From Brachybacterium avium (GTDB taxonomy: Bacteria > Actinomycetota > Actinomycetes > Actinomycetales > Dermabacteraceae), in NCBI RefSeq assembly GCF_002216795.1, contig NZ_CP022317.1:1-61637 (forward strand): 61,637 nt of DNA, written 5' to 3'. A program made the translations under genes and the position numbers. Below, piece after piece: positions 16,869 through 25,470 of the stretch. The number at the start of each line of letters is the position of its first letter. Positions within the stretch are counted from its first letter, which is position 1. Below the pieces are notes generated by a model. It had not been told where the DNA came from and made no database searches. It was given only the letters and a program-made list of their open reading frames with translations.

Positions 16869-17090
16869 CGGTCGATCGGCGCACAGCAGTGACCGCATGT
16901 CGTACCGCATGCACTCGTTTGGCCAGGGTGTTTCGCTCCCAACCATGGTGACGTCGCGGTCTGCATGCGCCGCTGAGATACGTCCGATCGGACAGCAATT
17001 CCAGAGCGCGCTCATATCGCGCTGGCTCCGCGCGCGTCCATGGGCACCCTCGGGAGTAGTGCCCAGATCCCATGGGGTTCGGACCTCTCG

Positions 17091-17120
17091 TTGACCTACC
17101 AAACATGAGGTAGGTATTCT
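17091..17120 (+). promoter_or_regulatory. Promoter and TetR-type operator of the FAD oxidoreductase
   Basis: TTGACC (17091-17096), 18 bases, TATTCT (17115-17120). The spacer region is ACCTACCA-N6-AGGTAGGT (17094-17115), the same 22-base geometry as the palindrome before the tetR gene (ACCGACCA-N6-TGGTCGGT). Confidence 0.75.
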
Positions 17121-17156
17121 CAGGTGGGTCGAGACGTGGAACACATGGAGGAAACG

Positions 17157-18755
17157 ATGGACACATATGACGTCGTTGTGATCGGGGCAGGGGTCAACGG
17201 TCTGGTGGCCGCGGCTGAGCTCGCCACCGCCGGATGGAGTGTCGCTCTTGTGGAGCAGAACAGCCGCCTGGGTGGATTCATCGACTCTGGCGAGGCCACG
17301 CTGCCGGGTTACACGCACGACACATACTCCTCTTGGCATCCGCTGTTCGTCTCCGGTGGCGCATATGCGGCCCTCGGCCCAGACCTGCATGAGCACGGCC
17401 TCGAGTACGCGAACACCGACGGGGCTCTCACCGGCAGCATCTCTGCTGGCCGGGCGGCCGTGGCCTACCGCGATGCGGCAAAGACTGTCGAAGGGTTCAC
17501 GCACCCAGAGGACCAGGCGGCATACCTGGCCATGCTGGAAGAGATGGGCGAACGCGCGAATCTGGTCTTCAGGATCCTCGGCTCCGAGGTTCGATCCGCC
17601 GCAACAGTGAAGCTCGCGCTCAGTGCCCTTAAGTCTCAGAAGATCAAAGGGATGGATGCTCTCGCGCGGGATGCGGTGATGAGCGGGCGCGCGTTCGGGC
17701 GTGACCGGTTCACCGGCAGCGAGCCTGACCAGTTGTGGGCGCCGTGGTTGCTTCACGCCGGCATCTCCCCGGACAGCGCCACCGGCGGGATGATGATTCC
17801 CGTCCTCGCGATGACGATGCACGGTTTCGGTTTGCCCGTTGTCACTGGCGGAGCGAAGAACTTTGTGACCGCGTTCGAACGGCTTCTCTCTGAGCATGGC
17901 GTGACAGTCCTGACCGGTCATCGCGCGGAACGCGTCACCACGACTAACGGTCGCGCGACCGGCGTCGTCACCGACAAGGGCCTGATTAGCGCGCGGCGGG
18001 CGGTGATAGCGAGCGTCACCCCGCAGGCCCTCTACGGCACGCTCTTGAAAGACGAGCCCGTGCCCTGGGCCATCCGGCGGGACGCAGAACGGTTCCGGTT
18101 CGGGCGCGCCGCCATGCAGATCCACATCGCCCTGGATCGTCCTCTGCGCTGGACCGACGAGCGTTTCCAGGATGTCCCGCTACTCCACATCAGTGATGGC
18201 TCTGGCGGCACTGGCATTGCGTGCGCGCAGGCCGACGCGGGTGCCCTCCCCGCCGCGCCTACGATCGTTGTCGGTCGCCAGCATGTCCTCGATCAGAGTC
18301 GGGTGCCCGAGGGGGCGGGGTCTCTCTGGCTCCAGCTACAAGAGGTCCCTTGGCAACCCACCGCAGACAGTGCTGGCGCGATATCGGTCGACGGAACCTG
18401 GAATGCGGACACGACCAGGCGGTACGTCGAACGTGTTCTCGCCCGGATCGAAGAGCACGCTCCTGACCTAACTTCGAGCATCCTCGAGACCACGGTGATC
18501 ACTCCCACCGACCTGGCAGCCGCAAACCCTAACGCTGTTCATGGCGACCCCTACGGCGGTTCGATGGAGCTCGACCAGAATCTTCTCTGGCGCCCCCTCG
18601 CCCACTCGGGCAAACACACCACGGCGATCAAAGGTCTCCTGCACATCGGAGCGTCCACTCACCCCGGTGGAGGCCTCAGTGGCGGAGCCGGACACCTCGC
18701 AGCGCAAAGCCTCCTCTCCGCCAACAACCGCAGGAGCCTCATCTCCAAGAAATGA
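17157..18755 (+). CDS. FAD-dependent oxidoreductase, CrtI/phytoene desaturase-like
   Basis: A 532-residue flavoprotein of the phytoene dehydrogenase/amine oxidase superfamily. It has the N-terminal dinucleotide motif VIGAGVNG at residues 8-15, then LVEQNSRLGG, and a C-terminal HIGASTHPGGG that closes the FAD site. Substrate is not predictable; relatives include carotenoid desaturases and NAD(P)-binding proteins of unknown role. The ATG at 17157 has GGAGGAAAC upstream. It stands before tetR and the SMR pair on the same strand and shares their operator type, so it is probably part of the same efflux/detoxification regulon. Confidence 0.85.
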   Translation: MDTYDVVVIGAGVNGLVAAAELATAGWSVALVEQNSRLGGFIDSGEATLPGYTHDTYSSWHPLFVSGGAYAALGPDLHEHGLEYANTDGALTGSISAGRAAVAYRDAAKTVEGFTHPEDQAAYLAMLEEMGERANLVFRILGSEVRSAATVKLALSALKSQKIKGMDALARDAVMSGRAFGRDRFTGSEPDQLWAPWLLHAGISPDSATGGMMIPVLAMTMHGFGLPVVTGGAKNFVTAFERLLSEHGVTVLTGHRAERVTTTNGRATGVVTDKGLISARRAVIASVTPQALYGTLLKDEPVPWAIRRDAERFRFGRAAMQIHIALDRPLRWTDERFQDVPLLHISDGSGGTGIACAQADAGALPAAPTIVVGRQHVLDQSRVPEGAGSLWLQLQEVPWQPTADSAGAISVDGTWNADTTRRYVERVLARIEEHAPDLTSSILETTVITPTDLAAANPNAVHGDPYGGSMELDQNLLWRPLAHSGKHTTAIKGLLHIGASTHPGGGLSGGAGHLAAQSLLSANNRRSLISKK

Positions 18756-18826
18756 CGGCGTCTGCAAGCGCAGCCGCCCGAGAGCCACCTTTGCCGTCAG
18801 AGGCTCAGCGATCGACATCACACTAG

Positions 18827-18848
18827 ACCGACCATACATATGGTCGGT
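18827..18848 (+). promoter_or_regulatory. TetR operator
   Basis: ACCGACCATA and TATGGTCGGT are perfect inverted 10-mers around CA, ending 11 bases before the tetR start. Autoregulation is likely. Confidence 0.8.
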
Positions 18849-18859
18849 ACGATGGGGGT

Positions 18860-19372
18860 ATGGCAACGAAACTTGAGATCCTCGACGCCGCCCTCGAGGT
18901 GCTTCGACACGGAGACGCATTGACTCTTGATGCCGTCGCTCGGCACGCGGGGCTCACCAAGCCCGGGCTCGTCCATCACTTCGCTACGAAAGAGGGGCTG
19001 ACGGTCGCGGTTGTCGATCGAGTGATCGATCTCTGGGAAGCCGAGCTGCGTGAGCGAGTCAGCGACGAGTCCGACGAGGTAGAGAGGCTGCGCGCCTATG
19101 TCGAGTTCTCTCTCTTAGATGACCTCGACCCCAGCGACCTCGCTCTCCTCGCCGACGCGCGCCTGCGCGACAAGCTCAGTGACCAGTGGATGCGCCGCCT
19201 TGATCCCTGGTTCGGCTCAGGTCTGGACGACCCCAGGGTGCGCTCTGTCCGCCTCCTTGCCGACGGAGCCTGGTTCGACCGCTCCCTCGGCATCGTTGAG
19301 CTTTCCCGGGCGCAGCGCGAAAGCATGCTGAGCGTCGCGCTCGGCCTCATCAGTGAAGGAGTGCAGAAGTGA
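18860..19372 (+). CDS. TetR family regulator
   Basis: A 170-residue TetR-type repressor. Its N-terminal HTH shows ILDAALEVL, LDAVARHAGLTKPGLVHHF and ATKEGL. The ligand-binding domain is short. It lies immediately upstream of two SMR genes, with its stop overlapping the first SMR start (GTGA), and downstream of a matching palindromic operator. It probably senses a cationic or hydrophobic compound and represses itself, the pump and the FAD oxidoreductase. Confidence 0.92.
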   Translation: MATKLEILDAALEVLRHGDALTLDAVARHAGLTKPGLVHHFATKEGLTVAVVDRVIDLWEAELRERVSDESDEVERLRAYVEFSLLDDLDPSDLALLADARLRDKLSDQWMRRLDPWFGSGLDDPRVRSVRLLADGAWFDRSLGIVELSRAQRESMLSVALGLISEGVQK

Positions 19373-19713
19373 AGAAATGGCTGTTTCTCGTCGGTGCAGT
19401 TCTCCTGGAAGTGACCGGATCACTCTCCCTCAAGGGTGCGCTCGATGCTCCCGGACTCTATGTCCTCGTCGTCGCCGGATACGTCGGCTCCTTCTTGGCA
19501 CTGTTCATGTCTCTGCGCAACGGGATGGCCCTCGGCGTCGGTTACGGCATCTGGGGCGCTAGCGGCGTCGCACTCACAGCGATCATGTCGCTCGTGATCT
19601 ACGGCGAACCCATCACTCTGCTCATGGGTCTCGGCATCGTCATCATCATGGCCGGAGTACTACTGGTCGAACTCGGCTCCCAGGCCGCCCAGAAGAAAGA
19701 AGTAGCAGCATGA
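19369..19713 (+). CDS. SMR family efflux subunit 1
   Basis: A 114-residue small multidrug resistance protein with four membrane segments. The essential membrane Glu is at position 14 (LLEVTGS), and YGEPITLLMGLGI lies in the third/fourth segment. Start is GTG overlapping the tetR stop. With the next gene it forms a paired pump (EbrAB/YkkCD style) that exchanges protons for quaternary ammonium or similar cations. Confidence 0.92.
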   Translation: MKKWLFLVGAVLLEVTGSLSLKGALDAPGLYVLVVAGYVGSFLALFMSLRNGMALGVGYGIWGASGVALTAIMSLVIYGEPITLLMGLGIVIIMAGVLLVELGSQAAQKKEVAA

Positions 19714-20039
19714 GCGCCCTCGCACTGATCTCCCTCATCGGCGCGATCGCGGGCGAGGTCGCCGGCACCGTCTCACTCCGCATGGCCAGCAGCGGCAGAA
19801 AACTGTGGTGGATCGGCGTCGCAGCCGGCTACATCTTCGCCTTCAGCATGCTCGTCGTCGTCCTCGGACAGGGCGTCGCGCTCGGAGTCGCCTACGGAAT
19901 CTGGGCCGCTGCCGGCGTCGCCATCACCGCGATCATCAGCAGGCTCTTCTTCAAAGAACCCCTCACCTGGATCATGGGCCTCGGCATCGCCCTGATAGTC
20001 GGCGGCGTGCTACTCATCGAGATCGGCGCCACCCACTGA
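19710..20039 (+). CDS. SMR family efflux subunit 2
   Basis: A 109-residue SMR protein with Glu16 (AGEVAGT) and FKEPLTWIMGLGI. It overlaps subunit 1 by four bases (ATGA), which supports equal synthesis of a heterodimer with opposite topology. No hairpin terminator is obvious in the 230 bases after it. Confidence 0.92.
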   Translation: MSALALISLIGAIAGEVAGTVSLRMASSGRKLWWIGVAAGYIFAFSMLVVVLGQGVALGVAYGIWAAAGVAITAIISRLFFKEPLTWIMGLGIALIVGGVLLIEIGATH

Positions 20040-20275
20040 CCGGACCTGCGCCCCACGGCTCAGGATGTGGCGATTATGCCAGGAGGCCGAGAAGGATCCT
20101 GCCCGGTGGCGCCCATGGTTCCGGTTTCCCAGATCGAAAGCCAGCGTGAATCGACCGCAGATAGTGGATCCTCCTCGAGTTGGACTCTCAGTGTCGTGTA
20201 CCCGGAGGTGCTTGGCCAGGGCCTCGGGAGATCGTGCCGCCGTCCTATGCGGTGCGTGGGGAGGGTATGGGACGT
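20040..20275. other. Gap between SMR gene and transposase
   Basis: No supported gene. The left end of the IS should lie in this interval, but I could not define a terminal inverted repeat by eye. Confidence 0.4.
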
Positions 20276-21280
20276 CTAGATGTATGAGGGCCAGACGTTG
20301 GTGACGCCAGCACGGAGCCGAGATGCTGGGGGATGTCCGCCCGCTCCACTATGGGGGCGGTGGTAGTTGTAGTGGATATTCCAGATTCCGATCGCGGTGT
20401 CGCGGGCTTCTTCGCTCTCGAACTCTCGGGCGTATAGCAGTTCCTCGGCCAGGATTCGCTGGTAGCGCTCCACCTTCCCGTTGTGTCGGGGCGTGTAGGG
20501 CCTGGTCTTCTGGTGTCGCGTGCGGTTGCCGACGATTCGAGCGAAGTCGGCCGAGCGGTAGCACGCACCGTTATCGGTGATGACGCGGTGGATGTGCGAG
20601 ATCCCGTGAGCGGCGAACCAGGCCTTAGCTCGGGCGAGGAACGCTGCCGCCGTGGGTCCCTTCTCGTCGGTCAGCGGCTCGGTGTACGAGAGTCGGGAGA
20701 ATCCGTCGACGGCGGAGTGCAGGTAGGTGTACCCCCGCTTCGCCCCAGCTGACTTCGCGCGACCCGCAGTCCTAGCCTGGTCGCTGTTGCGCCCATGAAT
20801 GCGCCAGCCGCCACCGTCAGGGATTCGGCCGACCTTCTTCACGTCGAGGTGCACCATATGGCCGGGCCAGTGGGCGGTGATCTTCCCTGGCTTGCGATTG
20901 GTGTCGCCGCCAGGGTCGATGAACCGGCGTCGGCCAAGGTCGAGCCGGCTCAGGTGTCGGCTGACGGTACGCCGGTTGATCCTGACGTCCAGCTCGGCGA
21001 GCTCGTAGGCAATGCGCTGGGCGGACCACTTGTGCTCTCGCCGCCAGACCTCGATCTGTTGGATGACACAGGCGGCTGTCGCGGTACTGCTGTGGTGGGG
21101 CGTCGAAGCACGGTCTTGGAGCCCGGCTTCGCCATGGCGTCTCCACCGGTTGACCCACTTCGAAGCGCACGCGCGTGAGATGCCCATCTCGGCAGCTACG
21201 TGCGCGATCGGCCGGGTCAGGCACCGATTCACGAGCCGGCGTCGACCTTCAAGGCTCAACGGAGCATTAGCGTGCGTCAC
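20276..21280 (-). mobile_element. IS481-family transposase (IS5564-like)
   Basis: A 334-residue DDE transposase. It has an N-terminal HTH (HVAAEMGISRACASKWVNRW) and a second HTH-like region. The catalytic residues are D in MVHLDVKKVG, D in VITDNGACY and E in NGKVERYQRIL, as in the IS481 family. The GTG start at 21280 overlaps the cmx stop (GTGA). An IS481-type transposase next to cmx is the arrangement I recall for Corynebacterium Tn5564/IS5564, so this is probably a related transposon or its remnant. Complete transposon ends were not identified. Confidence 0.9.
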
Positions 21281-22461
21281 TTGGCAGCCTCCACATTCCG
21301 TACCCGCGGGGCGATCATGCGCAGCGTGGGCAGCATCACGAGGAGTGCGAGAGCGGTCAGCGCGGTCGCTGCCCACACGGGACCAAGGTTGCTCGAGCTC
21401 TCGAGCGCTACCGCTCCGAGCGCCGGACCAGCAGCGGCCCCGATGTTGAGAGCGGCAGTCGCGTAGGAACCACCCATGGTGGGCGCTTCCGATGCTGCGT
21501 AGAGCACTCGAGCGATCATGGTGCTTCCCACAGCGAATGCCAGCATTCCCAGCAGGAACACCAGGACGAGCAGCGGCACGGAGTGCCCAGCAAGCACCGC
21601 GAGCAACAGCCACCCAACTAACAGGAGCGGCGCGGCCACAACGAGGAGCGTTCGCGGGTGCTGGTCAGACAGTCGCCCGGCAATGCTGACTCCCATGAAG
21701 GACCCGATGCCGAACAACACCAGAGCCACCGGTACCCACACCTGGCCCAGACCCGCTGTCCCGGTCACGACCGGCGCGAGGAACGTAAACGCGGCGAAAG
21801 TCCCGCCATTGACCAGCGCAGCGAGCAGCATCGCCGTGAAAAGACGGGGCACGCGGAGCTGCGCCAACTCGAAGGCGAGAGACAGGCCATCGTTGGCTTC
21901 GTCCTGCGTGTCTCTCGGCTGTGGACGGATCCCGGTGAGGATGCCGATTGCAGCAGGAACGCACAGGAAGGCTACCGCCCAGAACGTGGCCCGCCATCCC
22001 AGCGCCGTGCCAAGTAGAGCCCCCGCGGGAACACCGGCGACCATGGCGATCGTGGTGCCCGAGAGGAGGATGGCAAGAGCGCGGCCCTTCCGGCTGGGGG
22101 CCACGAGGCGGGTCGCGGTGCTGAGTGCAACGGCCAGGAACCCGGCGTTAGCAACCGCAGCAACCACACGAGTTGCGAACAGCACGGAGAAGGTCTCGGC
22201 AGTGGCGGCGACGACGTGACAGGCAGCGAAGATGACCACGCACCCGAGCAAGGTGGTCCGGGCGGGCCACCGACGGGTGAGAGCTGCCATGGCGGGCGCA
22301 CCGAGAATCATCCCGACCGCAAAGGCAGAGGTGAGTAACCCAGCTGTGCCGACAGAGACACCGACACTGGCGGCGATGTCTGGCACGAGGCCAGCAAGCA
22401 TGAACTCAGATGTGCCCATGGCAAAGACAGCCAGGGCAAGCAGGTAGAGGGCGAAGGGCAT
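21277..22461 (-). CDS. cmx: Chloramphenicol exporter, MFS (Cmx-like)
   Basis: A 394-residue major facilitator with about 12 membrane segments. The N-terminus MPFALYLLALAVFAMGTSEF and the internal ALSTATRL, LLSGTTIA and RVLYAASEAPTMGGSYA match what I recall of Cmx, the Corynebacterium chloramphenicol exporter. The frame is open to 22536, but the conserved ATG is at 22461. A leader peptide with a hairpin lies upstream, so expression is probably drug-inducible by ribosome stalling. Confidence 0.88.
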   Translation of the reverse strand: MPFALYLLALAVFAMGTSEFMLAGLVPDIAASVGVSVGTAGLLTSAFAVGMILGAPAMAALTRRWPARTTLLGCVVIFAACHVVAATAETFSVLFATRVVAAVANAGFLAVALSTATRLVAPSRKGRALAILLSGTTIAMVAGVPAGALLGTALGWRATFWAVAFLCVPAAIGILTGIRPQPRDTQDEANDGLSLAFELAQLRVPRLFTAMLLAALVNGGTFAAFTFLAPVVTGTAGLGQVWVPVALVLFGIGSFMGVSIAGRLSDQHPRTLLVVAAPLLLVGWLLLAVLAGHSVPLLVLVFLLGMLAFAVGSTMIARVLYAASEAPTMGGSYATAALNIGAAAGPALGAVALESSSNLGPVWAATALTALALLVMLPTLRMIAPRVRNVEAAK

Positions 22462-22569
22462 GGAGGGCTCCGAGGAACGAGAACGAAAAGAGGGAAACGT
22501 CTCGTCACCACGGCCAGCGCCCAGGGAGCTGCCCAAGAGCCCGCTCAGCGCACAGGCGCAGGCGGCGGG

Positions 22570-22644
22570 TTAAGGACTCAGGAGGTCTGGGGGGCTGACG
22601 GTGTGACCGAAAGCCCCCTGAGTGTCTGATTCAGGGCACGCCAT
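22570..22644 (-). CDS. Leader peptide of the cmx-like gene
   Basis: A 24-codon frame (MACPESDTQGAFGHTVSPPD...) with GTGAGGAGC directly upstream. It overlaps a stable hairpin and ends 109 bases before cmx. Leader peptides of this kind control chloramphenicol-resistance genes by ribosome stalling. Confidence 0.55.
   Translation of the reverse strand: MACPESDTQGAFGHTVSPPDLLSP
22590..22618 (-). promoter_or_regulatory. Attenuator hairpin within the cmx leader
   Basis: GGGGGCT (22590-22596) pairs with AGCCCCC (22612-22618) inside the leader peptide frame. It could mask downstream signals until a ribosome stalls. Confidence 0.5.
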
Positions 22645-22730
22645 GCTCCTCACCCTACCGACGCTCCCTCAACACTGCACATCCTTTGCGCGCGCCGCGG
22701 CATCGTCATCAACGTCCTGCCCCGCAACAT

Positions 22731-23467
22731 CTAGATAGCCGCCACGGACGATGCCAAGGGTTCGACTGTCAGTCGAGACCGTAGGTCTGCCAGCTCGGGT
22801 CGCCTCATTAGCTGCGTCATCTCGTGGGAGAAGATTGAGGTGCTCTTCTGCATCTCGGAACGCACGTGAGGAGGTAGTTCCTGGAGGATGTCGCGGCCGG
22901 GTAGATCGATGTAGTGATAGGTCACGATGGCGCTGTAGACCGTGTCGAACGGGACTGGACCGAGATCTCGCGGGTGGATTGGGATGACGATCCCGCGATC
23001 GATGCGATCGGACATCCCGGGACGGTTGGCCTGGTAGAGAGTGGGATCCATGAACCTCCCCAAGAGGGGGATCCACAGTCCCATGTGTCCGGTCCACTCC
23101 AGCCTCGTTCCGGTGTCGGTGACCGACGGTGTGCGTGAACCGACGTCGACCGTTGCCTCGGGCCACTCGACCGTCGCGCGGACAACGACTGGCTCGCTGT
23201 CGACGCCCCAGTCGGCGAGGACCGTGCTGATCCCGTGGATGGCATGGAGGCAGTGGTTCGCGGGGTTGTTCTTCGCGAGTATCTGCCAGGCGTCCGATAG
23301 CCGAGCGAGGAGCTCAACTTCGGGGGCGGCTGTGGCCCGCCGCCGCGTGGCCGGTTCGGGTTGTAAGCCGGAGTGAAGGCTCCGTGGTTCTGAGGCTGTG
23401 GTGCCCGGCTCCTACGAGCCTTCTCCTTGTCCTTCACCTTCTTCCTCTTTCGACTTACCGGGCTCAT
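22731..23467 (-). pseudogene. Frameshifted hypothetical protein
   Basis: Two frames together give one plausible protein of about 245 residues. The start is MSPVSRKRKKVKDKEKARRS, followed by a Pro/Gly linker (frame ending 22922). The body begins VELLARLSDAWQILAKNN and continues through DWGVDSEPVVVRA and GLWIPLLGRFMDP to the stop at 22731. The body frame has no start codon of its own. The join is at a run of five G/C pairs (23322-23326), where removal of one pair restores a single frame. The family is not recognised. It is either disrupted or affected by a consensus error. Confidence 0.6.
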
Positions 23468-23509
23468 GAGGTCATTCCCTTCCGTGTTCTTGAATGCGGT
23501 TTGAATGCG

Positions 23510-23791
23510 TCATCTCGCTGGCTGGGGCCGCGGCTCCATGTAGTCCTCGAGGGTGAGGTCCTTGGTGGCCTCGTAGGTGAAGGGGAACCCCAGGCCCTGA
23601 TCTGTGGCTCGATCGGTGAGCAGGAGAAGACCCTCGAGTGGCCCGACGTGGGTGACCTCCTCGGTGAGCGACACGTCCTCGATCTGGCCGCTGGCATGGG
23701 TCAGGCGGACCGTGGTGACAGCCTCCCTGCGGTTGCCGATCGGCTCGCCGAATCCGAGGTGTGCGCTGGTGATCGGGTCGGTGACGTTCAT
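23510..23791 (-). CDS. Hypothetical protein
   Basis: A 93-residue acidic protein (MNVTDPITSAHLGFGEP...) that is strand-rich. No family is recognised. It lies between two frameshifted genes on the same strand, upstream of the envelope genes' direction end. Confidence 0.55.
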   Translation of the reverse strand: MNVTDPITSAHLGFGEPIGNRREAVTTVRLTHASGQIEDVSLTEEVTHVGPLEGLLLLTDRATDQGLGFPFTYEATKDLTLEDYMEPRPQPAR

Positions 23792-23816
23792 CGGTGCTCC
23801 CAGGAGGTCAGCGTGG

Positions 23817-24888
23817 TCAGGACACGTCGGTGACGACGGTCTGGTACTGGCCGATGCGCAGCTGCTTGGACGTGGTCAGCTCGACGGGGATCGTGCCGGT
23901 CTCACCGGTGTTCGACTCCCACTCGACGCCCCAGTGCGCGGTGATGTTCACGGTATACAGCCCATCGGGCTGTTCATCGCTCATCTGCTCGTAGACGTGT
24001 CCGCAGTCGGGGGAGGGGTCGATTCCGGTGCCGGGGTATTCGGTCCCGGGTCCGTCGCACTCGATCGTGGTGCCGTCGCCCATGTCGATCGACATGCCCG
24101 TGAACTTGGCCGTCGCGGTGACGGTCACCGCCCCGGCGGAGGCGCTGGTCGTGTTCGGACCCGTCGTGGTCTCCCCGGGGTTGGCCACCCACAGCCACAC
24201 CGGCAGTCCCACGGCGCCGAGGGTCTCGGTGTCGTTCGGTGTCGAGGCGATCTCCGGGGCCTCTAGCCCCATCTGGGAGACCGCGGTCTGCGCGAGCTCG
24301 GCGGGATCCACCTGAGGCGCGGCCGGCTCACCGCCCTCCTGAGGCGCGGGATCCGGAGCGGGAGCCGCCGGCGCTGCCGGATCCGCAGGCTCGGGCTGGC
24401 CCTGGGTCATGCCGTCGAAGAAGGCGGTGGGTCCCCCGTTCTGCCCCTGCACGTACGCGCCTTCGGGCTGATACGTGGCTCGAGAGCCGTCGTCGAGGAT
24501 CTCGACGTTGTCCGGGCGGCTCGAGGACACCGAGGACGGCGACCCGCTTGAGTAGTTCCCGACGCTGGTCCGGCCACCGCTGCTGACGGAGGTGGTTCCC
24601 CTCTGCCGCCGCCTCCGGAGGACTTCCCGCCGCCGCCAGAGGACTTGCTCCCCCCGCTCGAGGAGCCGCCGCCCGACGACTTCCCCCGCCGGACGAGCTA
24701 CCACCCCCACTAGAGGACTTCCCGCCCCCGTTACCAGGGTCCTTCACCTCGACCTTGACGTTCGCACTACCACCATCGTCACCGAGGTCGAGGTCAACAC
24801 CCCCTTCTGCGAAGGCTTGAGGGAGGAGCAGGAGAGCGATCGATGTTGCTGCGGTGCCAACAGTCAGCCGGCGAAGTGCGCGTCGCAT
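23817..24888 (-). pseudogene. Secreted Gly/Ser-linker protein with PKD-like region, frameshifted
   Basis: The ATG at 24888 (GAGGAG upstream) begins MRRALRRLTVGTAATSIALL, a clear signal peptide ending at AFA. A Gly/Ser-rich linker follows. The remaining protein (SVSSGGRTSVGNYSSG through a Pro/Ala-rich part to a PKD-like domain with FTGMSIDMGDG and CGHVY) is in another frame that ends at 23817. The change of frame occurs within the G-rich repeats at about 24600-24715 and needs more than one indel. It is presumably a surface protein of the pilus/transfer locus. Confidence 0.6.
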
Positions 24889-25424
24889 GTCGTCTCCTCG
24901 TCGTAGTAGCCCTTCTGCTGGATCATCCACGGCTCTGAGCTCGACTCGCGAACGAGCTTGAACTGGCCGACGACTTTGAGACTCGCGTTGTTGATCTCAA
25001 CGGGCTTCCCATCCTTGGTCGCCTCGAATCCCGTGCCGTCGTCGCAGAACTCAACCGTGGCGGTGGTGTCTTCCTCTTCGGTGACGGTCCAGTTGGTCAG
25101 CTTGCGCTCCCCAGTGATGACGGCCCCGGACTCTGCACGATCTGCGTCGTCCGTCTTCTGCTTCTCCGCGAGCTCGGGGATCAGGAAGTCATCTGCGTAG
25201 CTGGTGTCCTTCCAGCCATCGGCCGCGGCTGCATCCGAGGCCTCGAAGTACGCCTCGACACGTTCCTGGGGTGTGGCGTCGGCGGGGTCGGCCGTGGGTG
25301 GGGCCTCCTGGCTGGTGGCCGTCGTGGTGGGGTCCTCCTCGCCGTTGCTGCTGGTGCAGGCGGCGAGGGGAAGGGCGAGGAGGGAGGCCATCGCGATCGT
25401 GGTGAGTGCTCGCTGTCGGATCAT
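24864..25424 (-). CDS. Putative lipoprotein
   Basis: A 186-residue exported protein with a lipobox (LLALPLAAC, Cys near residue 23) after a basic N-terminus (MIRQRAL). A Thr/Pro-rich spacer and an NTF2-like region follow (RVEAYFEASDAA, WTVTEEEDTTATVEFC, WMIQQKGYYDEE). It overlaps the start of the next secreted gene by 25 bases. The start at 25424 was chosen over 25463 for the signal peptide and GAGGAG spacing. It is likely a surface component of the transfer apparatus. Confidence 0.75.
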   Translation of the reverse strand: MIRQRALTTIAMASLLALPLAACTSSNGEEDPTTTATSQEAPPTADPADATPQERVEAYFEASDAAAADGWKDTSYADDFLIPELAEKQKTDDADRAESGAVITGERKLTNWTVTEEEDTTATVEFCDDGTGFEATKDGKPVEINNASLKVVGQFKLVRESSSEPWMIQQKGYYDEETTCDAHFAG

Positions 25425-25470
25425 CGGGCGGTCTCCTCGGTGGCGGGGGATGGGGGTGGTCATGGGGGCC

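Noticed and set aside
16479..18125. A 548-codon minus-strand frame opposite the FAD oxidoreductase
   Set aside because: No motif, and the opposite strand encodes a convincing flavoprotein with promoter and ribosome site.
20040..20275. Terminal inverted repeat of the IS
   Set aside because: I looked for matching ends near 20200-20275 and 21280-21400 and found no pair I could support by eye.
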